64,000 nucleotides of DNA from Takakia lepidozioides (taxonomy: Eukaryota; Streptophyta; Takakiopsida; Takakiales; Takakiaceae): assembly GCA_030704615.1 (NCBI GenBank), contig CM060732.1, positions 56,089,053-56,153,052 of the forward strand, read 5' to 3'. Each line of letters starts with the position of its first letter. The first letter of the stretch is position 1. Below are positions 1 through 13,281 of the stretch, one piece after another. Position numbers and translations under genes: made by a program. The notes under the pieces were generated by a model. That model had not been told where the DNA came from. It made no database searches and worked only from the letters and a program-made list of their open reading frames with translations.

Positions 1-87
1 GATACAGTGGTGGATTTCTACAAGGGACTGGGGTTTGAAGCTGATCCGGAGGGCATAAAAGGAATGTTCTGGTATCCTAGGTATTAG
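1..87 (+). CDS. Plastid GNAT N-acetyltransferase (NSI/SNAT-like), 3' end only
   Basis: The window opens inside a coding exon in frame 1 that runs 28 codons to a TAG at 85-87. The last residues, including GFEADPEGIKGMFWYP, match my memory of the conserved C-terminus of plant plastid GNAT acetyltransferases (the NSI / serotonin N-acetyltransferase group). These enzymes transfer acetyl from acetyl-CoA to protein lysines, N-termini or arylalkylamines in the chloroplast. Only the final beta-strand region is present; the acetyl-CoA binding motif and transit peptide lie upstream of the window. The short distinctive tail makes the family likely, but the exact paralogue cannot be decided. Confidence 0.72.
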   Translation, partial: DTVVDFYKGLGFEADPEGIKGMFWYPRY

Positions 88-1396
88 GATGGTCACTTTT
101 GTGCACTACATCCAATTCTCTGTAGCAGTGTCAAGTTTACACCAGAGCTCGATCACATGCACTCGGATTTCTTCAGGGGGCAGCTTAGTTTGGTGCGGCT
201 GTGAGAGCTGGTCTGTCTATGGTCGTAAAATGAATCTGCTGAGAGCATTCTTTGCCTTTCAGGTGCTACCAGGTGTACAGGTGGGCGCCTTGTTACCATT
301 GATGATGTGAGGTGATTAAAATACATTTTGAGCTGTACATTGACATAAATTCACTCATTGGAGTTGGCTTACTCCACCCTTATTTTTCGTAGATGCATGT
401 ATTTTTAATACCATGGACTTAGTGGGGACCCTTCTCACTCTACAGAGACTCTGAAGGAGCCAGTTTCTTATTGTACGCCTGCAATGGAAAGACCGCACAA
501 TTGAAGTTTTCAGAACCAGCTGAAGACTTGATAGGGTTCCCCTGATTTTTGGATCAAAGAGTTTTCAGTTCAAGACTCTCTCTGAGTGAACATCTGATGG
601 ATTGTTATGTCAGTTTCGGTGTGTCTCTTCAATGATGTGGTGGATTCTTGGATCATTGTAGACTGGCCTAGATTTGACTGGTGTGCAGAAGCTGAAACAG
701 TGAATCCGGTTTATCACTCCCATTTTAGGCTACAGCTCTTGCAAATCCTCTAGAGATCGGCTGATCCTTACATGTACTTTGGGCTGCGGACAAATTGACC
801 ATCCAACTCTTACATTGGTGATGAAAACGATCTCAAACATTCAGAGAAATAGGTGGCTTTGTCTGGTTCTCTGTTGGGTCGGCTTCATTCATTTGGCTTG
901 GGGCACCCGCTTCAATGTCAAACGTGGACAGTCTTCTTTTCCCACAGATAGAGCTCAAAATTTGAAGCAGAAGGTGTCTAATTTTTAATTCAGCAAAGGA
1001 GGTTTTCAGGTTTTTGGATGCTTGAACGGTTGTGGGTGGCTAGAAAACTGACTTGAGGAAGGTGCTGAGCACTGAGCAGCCCTTCTAAATTCATTTTGGG
1101 AATGCTGCTGACATGACTCCAAGAAGGTTACCGAAGAATGCTAAAGTGGTGATATTCTTTTTTCGGTCTCCAGTGCTGGCTACAGTCTATTAAACTCAAT
1201 TTGTCATCCTACTTTTCTATAGTCTTTTTGCCCACAAATTTTGGCTGGATCAGTAGTGAGTGAGGATTGCGAAGCGTTTCAACCAGTGGCATTCAATTCA
1301 TGTAGAGGTTTTCGAGGGTTGTTGGGTGAGAAGAAAGACTAGAGGAAGTTGGAGATTTGCAGAGGAGATGGAGGTGTAGTGTGAGAGTGTGTTGGT
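88..1396. other. 3' flank of the GNAT gene and spacer
   Basis: No frame here shows recognisable protein similarity and the open frames are short. It presumably holds the 3' UTR of the upstream GNAT gene and the promoter and 5' UTR of the methyltransferase gene. I see no repeat or RNA gene in it. Confidence 0.5.
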
Positions 1397-1415
1397 GGGG
1401 GGGGGGGGGGGGGGG
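1397..1415 (+). repeat. Poly-G tract (19 G) in the probable 5' UTR of the RMT2-like gene
   Basis: An uninterrupted run of 19 G ends 27 bp before the chosen ATG at 1443. If transcribed it would lie in the 5' leader, where such runs can form G-quadruplexes. Its exact length should be treated with caution, because homopolymers are prone to sequencing and assembly error. Confidence 0.85.
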
Positions 1416-1442
1416 AGGAGAGAGGTTCTTGAAAGCTTGGTG

Positions 1443-3433
1443 ATGGATGCAGCGGCGCTGTGGGAGGCGGCAGCACAGGGACGTACTGAGGAAGTAGAAG
1501 CGCTGGTGGCTGGGGGTGCGGATGTTTGCGATGGGGATGCGGCCGGGATCACGCCGTTGATGCGCGCGGCGCAGAATGGGCACACGGATGTTGTGCGTGC
1601 GCTTCTGAAAGTGGGGGCACCCTGGAATGCCTTGGAACCTTCTGGACGCTGTGCGGGTGATTTTGCTATGGAAGCTGGCCATCAGGCGGCCTTTGATGCA
1701 CTTCTGGATGCAGGTCATTTCTTTCGGTCTTGTGTGCACTGCAACTCTGTCTTCTCTCTTCAAGGTTTTCATTTTATTAGACTCGGTCACAATGCTGTGT
1801 GCTGGAATTGAAATAACAGTGTCATTTACTAGTCTGCCAGCTGGTAAAATGCCCCAAAATTCTCTGATCGGCTGCAAGGCATTAATCACCTTCCTTTAAT
1901 GATCTGCTGCAATGCAGCTCATTGTAACTTGCAGGTTGAATTCAAAGATAAGCATTGAACGCTTGGTAGCTACAGAATCGCATCAAGACCCTAAAGCATG
2001 ATACATGGAGAGGTTATACAAACTCAGCACCTGGGTGAAGGGGCCTTCTTCACTGATATATCATGTAAACGTGTGAAGTTATCAGTTTCAATAGTAAGTT
2101 TGAGGTCTTTACTGAATTCAGACAAAATGTGGATGCAGGTGTGCAGGCAGAGCTAATTTTGGGAGCAGTAGAGAGGCAGGATAAGCAGGTGGTGGAAGCT
2201 TCCGGCCAGCCATACCTGCAACAACGAGTGGAGTATAGTGAGGATAGGCTTATGGATGAAGAAAGGAAGGGTGTCATGATGGCATGGGAGAAGCCTCTGA
2301 TGGAGGCTCATGCGAGAGCTATTACAGCAAATGGAGGACATATCTTGAATGTGGGCTTTGGAATGGGTCTTGTTGATACAGCCATCCAAGGGTATAATCC
2401 TGCATCACACACTATTATTGAGGCTCACCCAGATGTCTACAAGCGCATGCTGGCCACAGGTTGGGGTGAGAAGCCTAACGTGCGCATCATAATTGGACGT
2501 TGGCAAGATGTGCTCCCTCAGTTAAGCACTTACGATGGTACTGCTTCTATTCACCAGTTGCATCTGTTACTCAAATATGGCTTTCTTGTTTGTATCCAAC
2601 CTTGTGGACATTTTGTGTCAAGTTCTATCAAGATGTATGCTTTGACAACAGCCGTTTGTCGTCTGATCTCCCTGGATATAGTAGCTTTATGCAGTGGTGA
2701 CCCTTGACTCTTTCTACACTCATTGACAGAGCTGTTGGCTCAGAAGGTTCCTCCACTGGGCTCATAGCTGCCCTTAGAACCACGGGATAGCATGGGAATT
2801 GAGCTTATATTAAACCTGTTAAGTGGCAGAAAAGTGCAATATCAACTGTCAACTTTTGTTTCTGAATAACCTGTCTACATGAGGAAGTGAGGCTTTTTGG
2901 TAAGGTAGATTACTGAGGTCCGCTTGGAGGTAGTGACATTGATGTTCATGTGAGGCAAATGCAGTACATCAGAGTCCTGAGACTTTAAATTAGGAAAATT
3001 GATGTAATAGCTGGGATGGTGTCACTTCAGTTGCAGAATTACGGGGATTGAAATAATTCTACAAATAAATGCTTCCATTGTTTACCTGTCTACGTTGGGC
3101 TGGGTCATGTGTGCAGGAATATTTTTTGATACTTATGGAGAGTATTATGATGACTTGAAGGCATTCCATGATTGTCTTCCCAAACTACTTAAGAGGGGAG
3201 GCATCTATTCCTACTTCAATGGTTTGTGTGCAACGAATGCCTTTTTCCATGTTGTTTATTGTCAAATTGTGGCTTTAGAACTTGCACATCTGGGCTTGAC
3301 TACACAGTTTATCCCCTTGCCAGTGAAGGATTGCTTGGATGAAAAGACATGGTTGGGAGTTTACCATAAATATTGGCAATTAGATACGTATTTTTTACCC
3401 GTCAGTCAAAATAGTGAAGAGGATGAGTCATAA
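1443..3433 (+). CDS. Ankyrin-repeat protein arginine N-methyltransferase, RMT2 type
   Basis: Three exons: 1443-1713, 2139-2537, 3117-3433 (987 nt, 328 aa), all with GT/AG introns and matching phases. Residues about 1-90 carry ankyrin repeats (for example GITPLMRAAQNGHTDVVRAL). Residues about 140-328 are a class I SAM-dependent methyltransferase: the glycine-rich SAM motif ILNVGFGMGL is near 159-168, an acidic EAHPDVYKRM follows strand 2, and the family block YDGIFFDTYGEYYDD spans the exon 2/3 junction. The tail KYWQLDTYFLPV is typical of the family. In yeast, Rmt2 methylates the delta-nitrogen of an arginine in ribosomal protein Rpl12; the substrate here is inferred by homology. ATG 1443 is preferred because the frame upstream only encodes a poly-Gly stretch from the G tract. 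The complete domain set suggests a functional gene. Confidence 0.9.
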
Positions 3434-4313
3434 GAGTATCTGCTCTACCCAGGACATAATGCAAGTGAAGTTTGTGTTGCACTTCTGGCACAGTTTGCTA
3501 ATGTATTCCTGAGTTGCTGGTAAATGGTTGTGTACTTCGACATTTGTAGTGAATACTCCACAGATTCGGCCATTGTCTGCTAAATTTTTTAAATCCATGA
3601 GGGAAACAAGTAGTGGCTGGTGTTTTTGGAGGATCTTTACAATATGCAGAACTGCAAGCTGTATTCTCCTAGTCTTGCTCATCATTTGATGGATGAATCG
3701 TTCGCGTCATCATCATCCATCTACTCATTGAGCACACTGTCACATGCTTCTGGCCTACTCACTTAGGAGTGGGAAATGGATCACCGTTGTGGGAAGACTG
3801 CATATAGAACAGTGTCTGAAGAATGGCCAAGTATTCAGTGTTTGCAGAGACCTGTAAACTCCACATTTTCAATCTGGAATTCCTCGCACAAGCACACAGC
3901 ATTCTACCACCTAAAATATGCGGTCCTAAAGAAGCGCTTCACTATCATCACCATACCACATTCATTTGTGCTTTGAGCCAGCCTAAAGTGAACTGTGTTC
4001 TGTAAATTTTGAGCTGTCAGTGCTGCCTCTTGGGCTGTTAAAGATACAACCACCTCGTGTTGAAGCAAATACGCCCTTTGATGGATTCAAACTTTCAAGC
4101 TTCAGAGAGATGGACGTGTAAAGTGCAACGTGTGAGCAACAAGACATCTTGTATCAAGTACCAAAGCAAACCCAAGCATCAGTGTTTATAGATAGGGCCT
4201 CACTCTATCATCATCTTCTTTTGCATCCACCCAAAACCTTCGTTGTCATTCCGGTATAAGTTACTGGGCTGTTTGCAGTGTGAGCACGCACGAAGGAAGA
4301 AGGGAGGCCAGCG
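3434..4313. other. Spacer between the RMT2-like and AsnRS genes
   Basis: About 880 bp between a stop codon and the next start codon on the same strand. It should hold the 3' UTR of one gene and the promoter of the next. No conserved frame, repeat or RNA gene was recognised. Confidence 0.5.
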
Positions 4314-7300
4314 ATGGCTGGAGCTGGGACAGCGCTGGTCTCCTCCCTTCCTCGAACTGGGCTGCTGCGGCATCGCTCTCAGTCCTACCATCATATTCTG
4401 CAGCCCACGTACTCGCATCTCTTCTGCCCCTCCCTAGCTCGTTTTGGGCTCTCGCCGTCTCATGCTATGCTAATACTCAGCTCCTGCGCTAAGTCCTCAG
4501 GCTCCAAGCATGTAGCGCTCCCCCCTGCGCATTCTATCACAGGTTCTCTTCCCTGTATTGGGTATGGCGCACGCTCCAATAGCAGTCTGACTGGAGAAAT
4601 GCAGAGTGGTTTCACTGTCCGTGCAATTCCAGGATTTCCTAGGGTATGGAGGTCTGGGCTTTCAATGAGGGCGAAAGTAGCAGACGCGGAGACGGTTGCG
4701 GAGCCGAGTGTGAATGCGGGAGGAGATAGTAAGCAACGGTTTTCGTTCTCCGTGCCGCCGTTCCAAAAGAGATTGCGCATAGCTGATATCAAAGGGGGAG
4801 CCGATGGGGGATTAGAGCGCGTGGGACAGCACATGGTTGTGCGGGGCTGGGTTCGGACCTGTCGGTTGCAGAAGACTTTCACATTTATTGAGGTAGGATA
4901 AAGGCTCATTGATCACTCCTATAATTTACTTGTGAGAGTGGCATGTCAGCTCTCAAGTGCATTGCCTGATTGGGCTTTAGAGAGTCAGTGCTGCAAGATT
5001 GTCCAGGCCATGTCTGCGTCTGCGGTGATACTTTTCAGAGCTCAAATGCGGGGTCTTATCTAACAACGCAGTTGTCAAAGCACAAGAGAGTATGAGTTGG
5101 ATTGGAATTGCTTAAATCCCTCTTATACCTCAATTGATCGGTTTTAGTTGATACTTGATTCCTCATGAGCATATCATATATCTGAAGCATACCTTCCAGA
5201 AAAACCTTCCAAAGCCCCAAAATCATGACTGTCTGAAACTAAATTCAAGTAATAGGAAATTATGCCAAAGTTGTCTTCTGACATTATCATGAGCAGCGCG
5301 TACTTCCCGATTGTGGTGGGCTCTTGTAGAGTGGGTTGTTCGTCAGAAATGTATGGATGTTAGAATTGGCAGCTGCTGTGTTCAGAAATCTAATGTCTAT
5401 GATGGATGCCTGGGCTTGGGTCGCAACGATGGTAGTTGAATGATGGGTCTGCTGTCTCCAATCTCCAAGCAGTGGTGAATTTGGACATTGATGGCTATGA
5501 CAAGGTATGTACCTCTCATGCGTTGTTTGCTGTGATCTGGATTACCAAGTTAGAAGTCATTACGTTGATAGGATCTGAGCACTGGCAGGTAGAGAGACCT
5601 GGCTGGATGATGTGGGTATCTCCACGGTCCTGCATTGCTTCAGCGACCCAAACTCTAAACTTTTGTGCCTAATAGTTTGAAAGGACTCAAATTTCATTGT
5701 TTTTCCCATAATAGATATTTCTCATTCTAAGTGCCTTTTAGTTGGCAGCTGAAGTCTAGAGTTCATATGTGATTGAGCACTCACTGTTATTAGTTGAGTT
5801 TTGTGATAACTTGCTGCAACCGTAAAGGCCTGTTCAAACGTAATAGCATGAAGTTTAGAGTTCACTCACCAAGTCAAGAATTTGGTCTTCTCTGGGTAGG
5901 CCTTGGCTAATTTGTTCAACATACAGACACAATTGTTGTCAGGTCATAATGTTGGTTGTCTGTCATCAAGTGATGTTCAATTAAGTCAAGGGGGCAGGTT
6001 GTGGCAGATAGAGGCAGGTCTGGTGACTACCGGAGCTTCAGTGGCCATCGAAGGCGAATTGGTTGAAAGCGTCGGCTCCAAGCAGAAGGTGGAGCTCAAG
6101 GCCTCGAAAATCACTTTGGTTGTACAATGCCCCCTCTCCACTCCCTTCCTTTTTGTCTCTTGTACTTTTCTCTTTTCATTCTTCTTTTTTGTACCTGCAA
6201 GTAAATGTATGTCAATCTCTTTGGGCTGAACATTATGGTTTTTAGTACGATGTCCATACCAGCTCTCAAGACCAAGCTCTCAATGCTCCTGTAGGTTTAC
6301 ATGGGAAAGCTCAAGATTTTTGGGAGCTTACATGGTGGTGGGTGCAAACCCCACAGTGAGGTCTAGGAGGGTCAGTTAATGCAGGGCATTGCTAGGGTGT
6401 ATAGGGAATGTTCAGTGAGTGGATATTCCGAATATCACTTTGCATTGCTCTTGTTTCTTGCGTTCATAAAGTTTCTCTGTCTGCTTCTCACACATTCAAA
6501 GAATGATGACTTGCCGATAGCCTCTGGGAGAGAAAGTTGTGATCTGACATCCTTAGTGGGCTGCTGCTGAGGCTGGAATGCAGATAGGAGGCACCAATGC
6601 TGCCACTTTCCCTATACAAAAGAAGAAAGTGAGCCGTGAGTTTCTGCGCTCTGTAGCCCATCTACGTCCTCGAACTAACACGTTTGGTGCGGTATATCTC
6701 CTTGCTCATTCCCCCCTTCTATGGGGTTTGATTGACTTTTTGTTGTTCCTGAGCAGTGAGAGACACACAACCAAACCACAACTGTGGCAGATCTGGACAT
6801 GCAAGAGATATCAGGATTGGATTTGCAGTAACTGTCAAGATGTTAATGAGGTGCACATATCGTAGGTAGCAAGGGTGCGGAATGCTCTGGCGTACGCCAC
6901 TCATCAGTTTTTCAAGGAAAACGGGTTCGTGTGGGTGGCCAGCCCCATCATCACTGCCTCTGACTGTGAAGGTGCTGGAGAACAGTTCTGCGTGACCACT
7001 TTGGTACTTCATTTGCTTCTGCCAGTGCTTCGATTGTCCCCCTTAAGAGCCACTCTGCTTAGATGTGGAAATTATTGGTTCTTTTGTTGTGAGTTGTTGT
7101 AATACAATCTAGCAGCTGTAAGTTATAAGAAGAAATAAAATGCAGTGAGAAGATAATTTCATTATCATACCCTGGTGGGTGAAAATTCTGTGTGTTCAAT
7201 GTGGTCTGACACCTAGTGCCCGATTCTCATGAAGTTAAGACGACACTCTTTTCTACTGAGTTTGGCCCACGCTTATGTGGATAAGTGTGGAGTACAGATT

Positions 7301-10300
7301 CCAAGTTCACATCAAGATTCAAGTACACCATTGACAAAAATTCCCAGCACCAAAGAAGGCCTTCTTGATTGGTCACAGGTCTGTCCTTTCAGTTGATTCA
7401 CAATCTATGCCTCATCATACCAAATAATGTTTGGGTACGTAATAACGGCAACTATAGAACTCTGCAGGGTAGTGTGCCTTGTAATTTTGCTTGTATGAAC
7501 TGTTTGGGCTTTATAAGTAGTTGTGCAAGTGAAACCTCCAAATCTTGGTCAATGTATTGCAGGATTTTTTTGGGAGACCCGCTTTTCTTACTGTTTCAGG
7601 ACAGCTCAATGCAGAGATTTACGCCACTGCTTTATGTGACGTATGTCCTCTTCAACCAATTGCCATATTCTGTGTTGCTCTTAAACTCTACGTCCACCCA
7701 CCCACCCACCACAAGCTAGATGACCGTGCTGTTTGGAGATAATTTCTGTGGTCGATGTTAAGTTGGTTTCTGATGTGGTACATACAGGTTTACACTTTTG
7801 GCCCCACATTTCGAGCGGAAAACTCCAATACATCACGCCATCTCGCAGAGTTCTGGGTAGTGCTTCCTGGCTGTGTGCTTGGTGTTGGTAGCAATTGCCA
7901 CCGTACATGCCGTCCCCTCAAGATAGTGTCTTATCGTACTTTGTTTGCCACTTGTCCATGCATCTCTTTCTCTTTTCCAGCTCCCGGAAGCATTTCGTCG
8001 CTTGCTCTATGATTTCTTATTCATGGACGTTGATAATCCTATATTCTGCAGTGACATTATGGCCAAAAATCATCAGATTTTTGAATGGAGCATGCAGATG
8101 ATAGAACCGGAGCTTGCATTTGCTGATCTGAAGAATGATATGGCATGTGCCACTGCCTATCTCCAGTATGTCGTACGTGACACATTCCAGGGCTCTCTTG
8201 TTGGTGCTTGAACATGGGCTTACCAACTCTTTTGGCTTAAGAAACTTTAGCGGTATGAAGTACATTGATATTGTAGGGAGATGGTTGATACTTCCCCTGG
8301 GTTTACTACATAGATCACATTTGAATCGTAACACCAACTATGAAAAGTCGAATTGTCAGTCTGTTGACCATCAGCTCAAGGACAGTACCCAGTTTGAAAA
8401 GTGTCTAGCACTGGTACTGACAGCCACTCTCTGTGCTCTGCAGGTGAGGTATGTGTTGGATAACTGCAAGGAGGATATGGAGTTTTTCAACCAGTGGGTA
8501 GAGAAGGGCATCATCGACCGCCTTATGGTATGCTCTTCCTCCCCACCTCTCTTAATTTGAAATTTTCTCCCTATGCTTGCCTCTTGTGTAGAATTTCATT
8601 CAAATTGGGCAAGGCTTCTCTATCACATGAATTTTTTCTCCCTTTTATGTTTGGACCTGGAATGGCAAGAGCAGACCTAACGATTGAGAAGTTAGCAATG
8701 AGATGGTGCTGAATTGTTAACATCTTGAAACCACTTCTCACTGTGTGTTTGATGCACATGTAATTGGTCAGGTCAATGGCTGACTAAGCCTACAATACTC
8801 TGTGGTGTTCAGAATGTGGTGGAGAAGGACTTTATTCATGTGACATACACTGACGCAGTTGCACTCCTGCAAGAGGCAAAGAAGAAATTTGAGTTTCCTG
8901 TAATGACCTGTTCCTATCTCCCCTTGTTGCTGCTGATGTGGAACTCAATATCCAAGCTTCTAAGGTGGTTAGGAGAAGATTTACCTCTCGATGACCTTGT
9001 ACTGGGCAGGTGATGCCAGAAAATCATTTTCAGTAGCTGCTGCATGGTGATCTTACAATTTGTGGGTACCCACTTCCCTGTAGCAAATTCCAGGAGAGGT
9101 TTGCTCGAGCATCTCTTGCTTTGTGATAATAGCCGAGGTTAGTGGGTTGGCAGAAATTTTAGTCGGGATATTCCACAACCTGATTATGACAGAGTGTTCA
9201 GGAGAACATGGTGTGAAGGTGGGATGACTCAAAGGTACTACACAAGTTACCACAAGTGTGGGTGCGTGGGTGGGAACGGCAGGTGCAATGGGGATGTGAC
9301 TTGCAAAGTGAGCACGAACGCTTCCTTACAGAGGAGGTGTTTAAAGGCACCCCAGTCATAGTAACTGACTATCCAAAGGTGAGGCTTATTTTGCACCCAC
9401 CAGACATTTCCAACATCGGTGTCTCCCTTCAGACACACAATGAAACGAAAAACAATCGTGCATAGTCCTTGAGTGGTCCTGCACAACACATTAGAGTCTT
9501 CTGACATACATCCACCAGTCCTATGACTCGTTTGCTAGTGGAGGTATAGGAGATTGAGTTGATGTACTCTGCTTGTCTTAGCAGTCACTTTTCTCTATTC
9601 ACGTTCGTGTAGAGAACGGACTCGTAGGTGTACTAATTCACACTTCGATAGGTGTCATTGTCTTGCAGCCATACCTTGCATCTTGTAACCTCTCCCACTT
9701 GACAAAATGAGGGTGGAAATGCCATACCTCTTCCACCTGGATCTTCACTGGAGCTGACAGTAAATTTTAGTTTCCTTGCACTAACAGAGCATGCATCCTT
9801 CTGTGGTGTGTATTGCTATACAGGACATCAAGGCCTTCTACATGAGGGAGAATGAGGATGGAAAGACAGTGGCTGCCATGGATGTGTTAGTCCCAAGGGT
9901 ATTCTCCTTCCCTAAAGCTCCTCTGCGCCTTGGTTTTTTACTTGGGTTATGTTTATCTAAGAAAGGGGTGTGAGTGTGAGTTGTAGGACATCAACCCCTA
10001 GTAATTTGAGGTTGTTGTCCTTGCCCATGGTCAGGTGGGAGAGCTGATTGGGGGAAGTCAACGTGAAGAGCGGCTTGAGGTCCTGGAGGGACGAATTGAG
10101 GAGCTTGGTCTGAACAAGGAGAGCTATTGGTGGTACCTTGATCTTCGTCGATATGGGTCTGGTGAGTTCTGTTATGAGCCTGTTACGCAAGCCGCTCTCA
10201 ATCTGCTTCCTTGATCGTATCGATACAGTGGTGGCATCAGTACAGGCCATATCTCTAGAGGTGATCCACGATTTGCTGCCTGGGGTTGAAATCATGGGTG

Positions 10301-10602
10301 ACACCAGTCCAAAGTGCAACTGGGTTGAACAAATTGGCAATTAACAGTTAACCCAAGTCAGCGATGTCTGTCACAGTACCTGTATGTCATTGTCCAATGA
10401 CACTGACCAGTGTTATCTTTTTCTCCCTCAAAGTGACGGACTTTCTTATTAAATTGGCTATGTCTGTCCTGTTGGGTTGTGTGCAGTGCCACATGCGGGA
10501 TTTGGGTTGGGTTTTGAGAGACTGGTGCAGTTTGCTACAGGCATTGAAAACATCCGGGATGTTATTCCCTTTCCTAGGACTCCTGGATCAGCAGATTTCT
10601 AA
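4314..10602 (+). CDS. Asparagine--tRNA ligase, organelle-type with N-terminal extension
   Basis: Charges tRNA-Asn with asparagine using ATP. Fifteen exons join in frame to 631 aa: 4314-4892, 5436-5504, 6008-6121, 6584-6691, 6866-7003, 7298-7378, 7563-7640, 7788-7856, 8098-8172, 8444-8527, 8813-8899, 9283-9378, 9824-9898, 10035-10161, 10487-10602. The first ~120 residues are Ser/Leu/Arg-rich and fit a plastid/mitochondrial transit peptide. Next come an OB-fold anticodon-binding domain (VRGWVRTCR...FTFIE) and the class II catalytic core: motif 2 FGPTFRAEN near residues 393-401 and motif 3 [10 protein letters not shown] near 598-607. The C-terminus [13 protein letters not shown] is characteristic of bacterial-type AsnRS. 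Exons 2-13 all break in phase 0. Internal Met codons at residues 52, 96 and 118 precede the OB fold and could give a shorter product. No defect is visible. Confidence 0.95.
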
Positions 10603-13281
10603 TGTACATTTGGTTCTCATTTGTTCAATGAAAGATGTATACTTTCTCCCTTGTTTGTCAACCTCTTCTTTCTCTGAACTGGTGTGAAGAAAAATCACCT
10701 GCCTTACAAAGGATATTTGCTGGCTGGAATGATGTTGATAGACTTGTCAAGCATTTGATGTTGATAACCAGGGAGGTGTAGAGAGAGAAGGCGCTCTGGC
10801 GTTGGGGGGGTGGGGGGGATATCATATCAATAGGTAAGCATGCTCAGACATACAAATTGTGCATGCAACATACCATGTCGTAAGATTATGTACTTGCCAC
10901 AGATTACATAGTTTCTCCCATTGTTTTGCAATTTACCATAGTTGACCGATCAGAGGTCTCGATGACGTGGTGGCTTTTTAGCGTTTCTGAACATGTGGGG
11001 TTACGCAGGGTAGCGTGCTCTCCAGTCGTCGCGCGCCTGACACACTGTGTACTGCGTGTCCCGCTGCTTACATCTGAGTGGCTGCCACCGTAACCCTGTT
11101 CCTCATGGATGAAAATTTCATCCATTGATATTGACTCTGGTCATTCAAAGCTGTAGAGGAACCCGATTATCAGTGGCATCCTTACCCACCTTCAAATGGT
11201 CCTTCAGCACCTCTACAAATGCAGCAACGGAGGACGACAAAAGGTTTTCTCAGCGTGACAGGTTTGACATGGTTCAGCAGACAGTTCCAATTGAATTTAC
11301 CTTATGCAACAGGTGGTTACCTCGGCTCTGGAGGAGTGCAGAGGCACAATCGTCACTCGGCAGGGATTCACATACTGGTCCCTGTCACCGTTGGCTATGA
11401 ACTAGGTCATATCATTTGCAGGATGTGGGTTCTATGGACGCCCGTTGTGGGGGGTTTACCCACTTGACTTTTGGAATTGAGTTTGGAAATGCCACAGTGA
11501 TTGCACACAGTCAACTATTACCATTGTTAATCGTTGCATTTACCGGCACAGATGTCAGCCATATTTTTAAGATTGCAATGCAAGTCATACTGTGGTTGAG
11601 AAAAGGCAATGCAAAGATAGAGATTTGATATTTGCATTCATAGTTGCATTCATAACTGCCATAAGAAAATCTCGGCAGAATATGCTCAGGGACTCTGGGA
11701 GGTTATCGCTGCCCATTGTCCTTATAAACTGTCATAAAGAGTTTTGAGCGTAACTCTCCTAGTTCCTTGAGTGGGATTTCTGACACTGGCTGTGAATCTC
11801 CCACCAGCGACATGGAACTGTCTTCATTGATTAAACTTCCTCACAGCCCACTCCTCATTCTTCAGACGGATTGTCGGCGTTCTTCTTGAGTTTATCTAAT
11901 TCTGTCTCATCGAATGGAAGAAAAGCTTGTATCCCACGAGTAGGTGATATGTCAACTGGACTCAATTTTGGTACAGGAGGGAGAGGAACAAGCACAGACA
12001 GGGCAGGCATATGATTAACATCTACTTGCCACTCAAGCGATTACTTGGAAGAAGTTCATTTACCCTCTCTGAATTGTGAACTTGAGAACTGGTCAGTTTC
12101 AACTCGTCAATTATGACATGGTTCTCTGTCAGTTAGAAGTATTTCTGTCAGGGATTGATGCTCAAGTTTATGAGTTTTGAGGTGTTTCGACGACATATTC
12201 AACTTTCCACTATGCAGATAACCTTCCACTCAATTGAAATCTTCAGGCAGCAAACAACTATAGAAATTCTGATGGTAGTCATCAAACGGCTTTGACACTA
12301 TTGTAATCAGTAGTGTCCAGTAGGAAAAAGTACACATGAAGACCATCAACAGCCCTTACCTTACGAAGCCAGACAATCATTCAATACTCCATAACAAGGA
12401 GGAAGCCCTTTATCAATGTTGACAATTGGGATAACCACGCTCTTGAATCACTCATCCTCCCATAGATACTTAGACTCATCCCTGTCTATACACATATATG
12501 TATCCTCTATTGGCAGTATCAGGACTTGAAAAGTTTATGGTGACTGAGACAACTCCTGATACCATACCGACTTGGAGACTTCACGCAGGTGAACGATACA
12601 TCTCAAGTATCTGAGTAGAAGTCCTAGCTAAACAACCACAACCACAGGCAACTTCCAGAACTGCCTTTCAGCTAGACAAAAGTTCTACGCAGGGGACACG
12701 GTGACCGGTGAGGCGCACGCTCCATCATCGCAAGACACGACCTGCCCAACAACGCCATTACAGCAGGTGCCAATGTGAGACTCATAATGAGCTCACGGCG
12801 CATTCGTTTCCCATGTGGTAAGAGATAAATTCTCGAAACATCCACCCAAGCATCCAAAAGTCACATTATCATGACGAACAACTACTTGTGCAGGAGTGCT
12901 TCGAGGTCCTGACCAAGGGTACTGCCAAGTAGTGTAAATCATGTTTTCGAAGCTCAAGCAGAGTGTAGTACGTGTGGACAGTACTACTGTCAAGCCACAG
13001 AGCATGTTACTTACTCTTCAGCACCACTGCGATAACCATGCAGCTTTAGATATCCCAACAGGAACACAGCAGAAAGATCCCTTCAGCCTCAATCGATTTG
13101 CGTACAATTGCTGAACCTCAAGGCAGCTTCAACGGGGAAGATAAGCAAGGAGACCTTCAATGACACAATCCAGTCCTATACCAGGAAATACATTCAAAGA
13201 TTCAACAAGAGGTGTCAGAGTCAAGCAAAGCGATAGTTATCACAAAAAAATAGAAGGGCCGTTTAGTAGGATCTGCATACC
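10603..13281. other. Intergenic region, nothing recognised
   Basis: About 2.7 kb between convergent genes. Several open frames of 60-90 codons occur on both strands (for example 11125-11400), but none has a recognisable motif, splice-linked continuation or convincing composition. A G-rich stretch lies near 10803-10818. It could contain unrecognised lineage-specific or non-coding genes. Confidence 0.4.

Noticed and set aside
1293-1889. 198-codon minus-strand frame opposite RMT2 exon 1
   Set aside because: Shadow of the ankyrin exon; its proline run is the complement of the poly-G tract.
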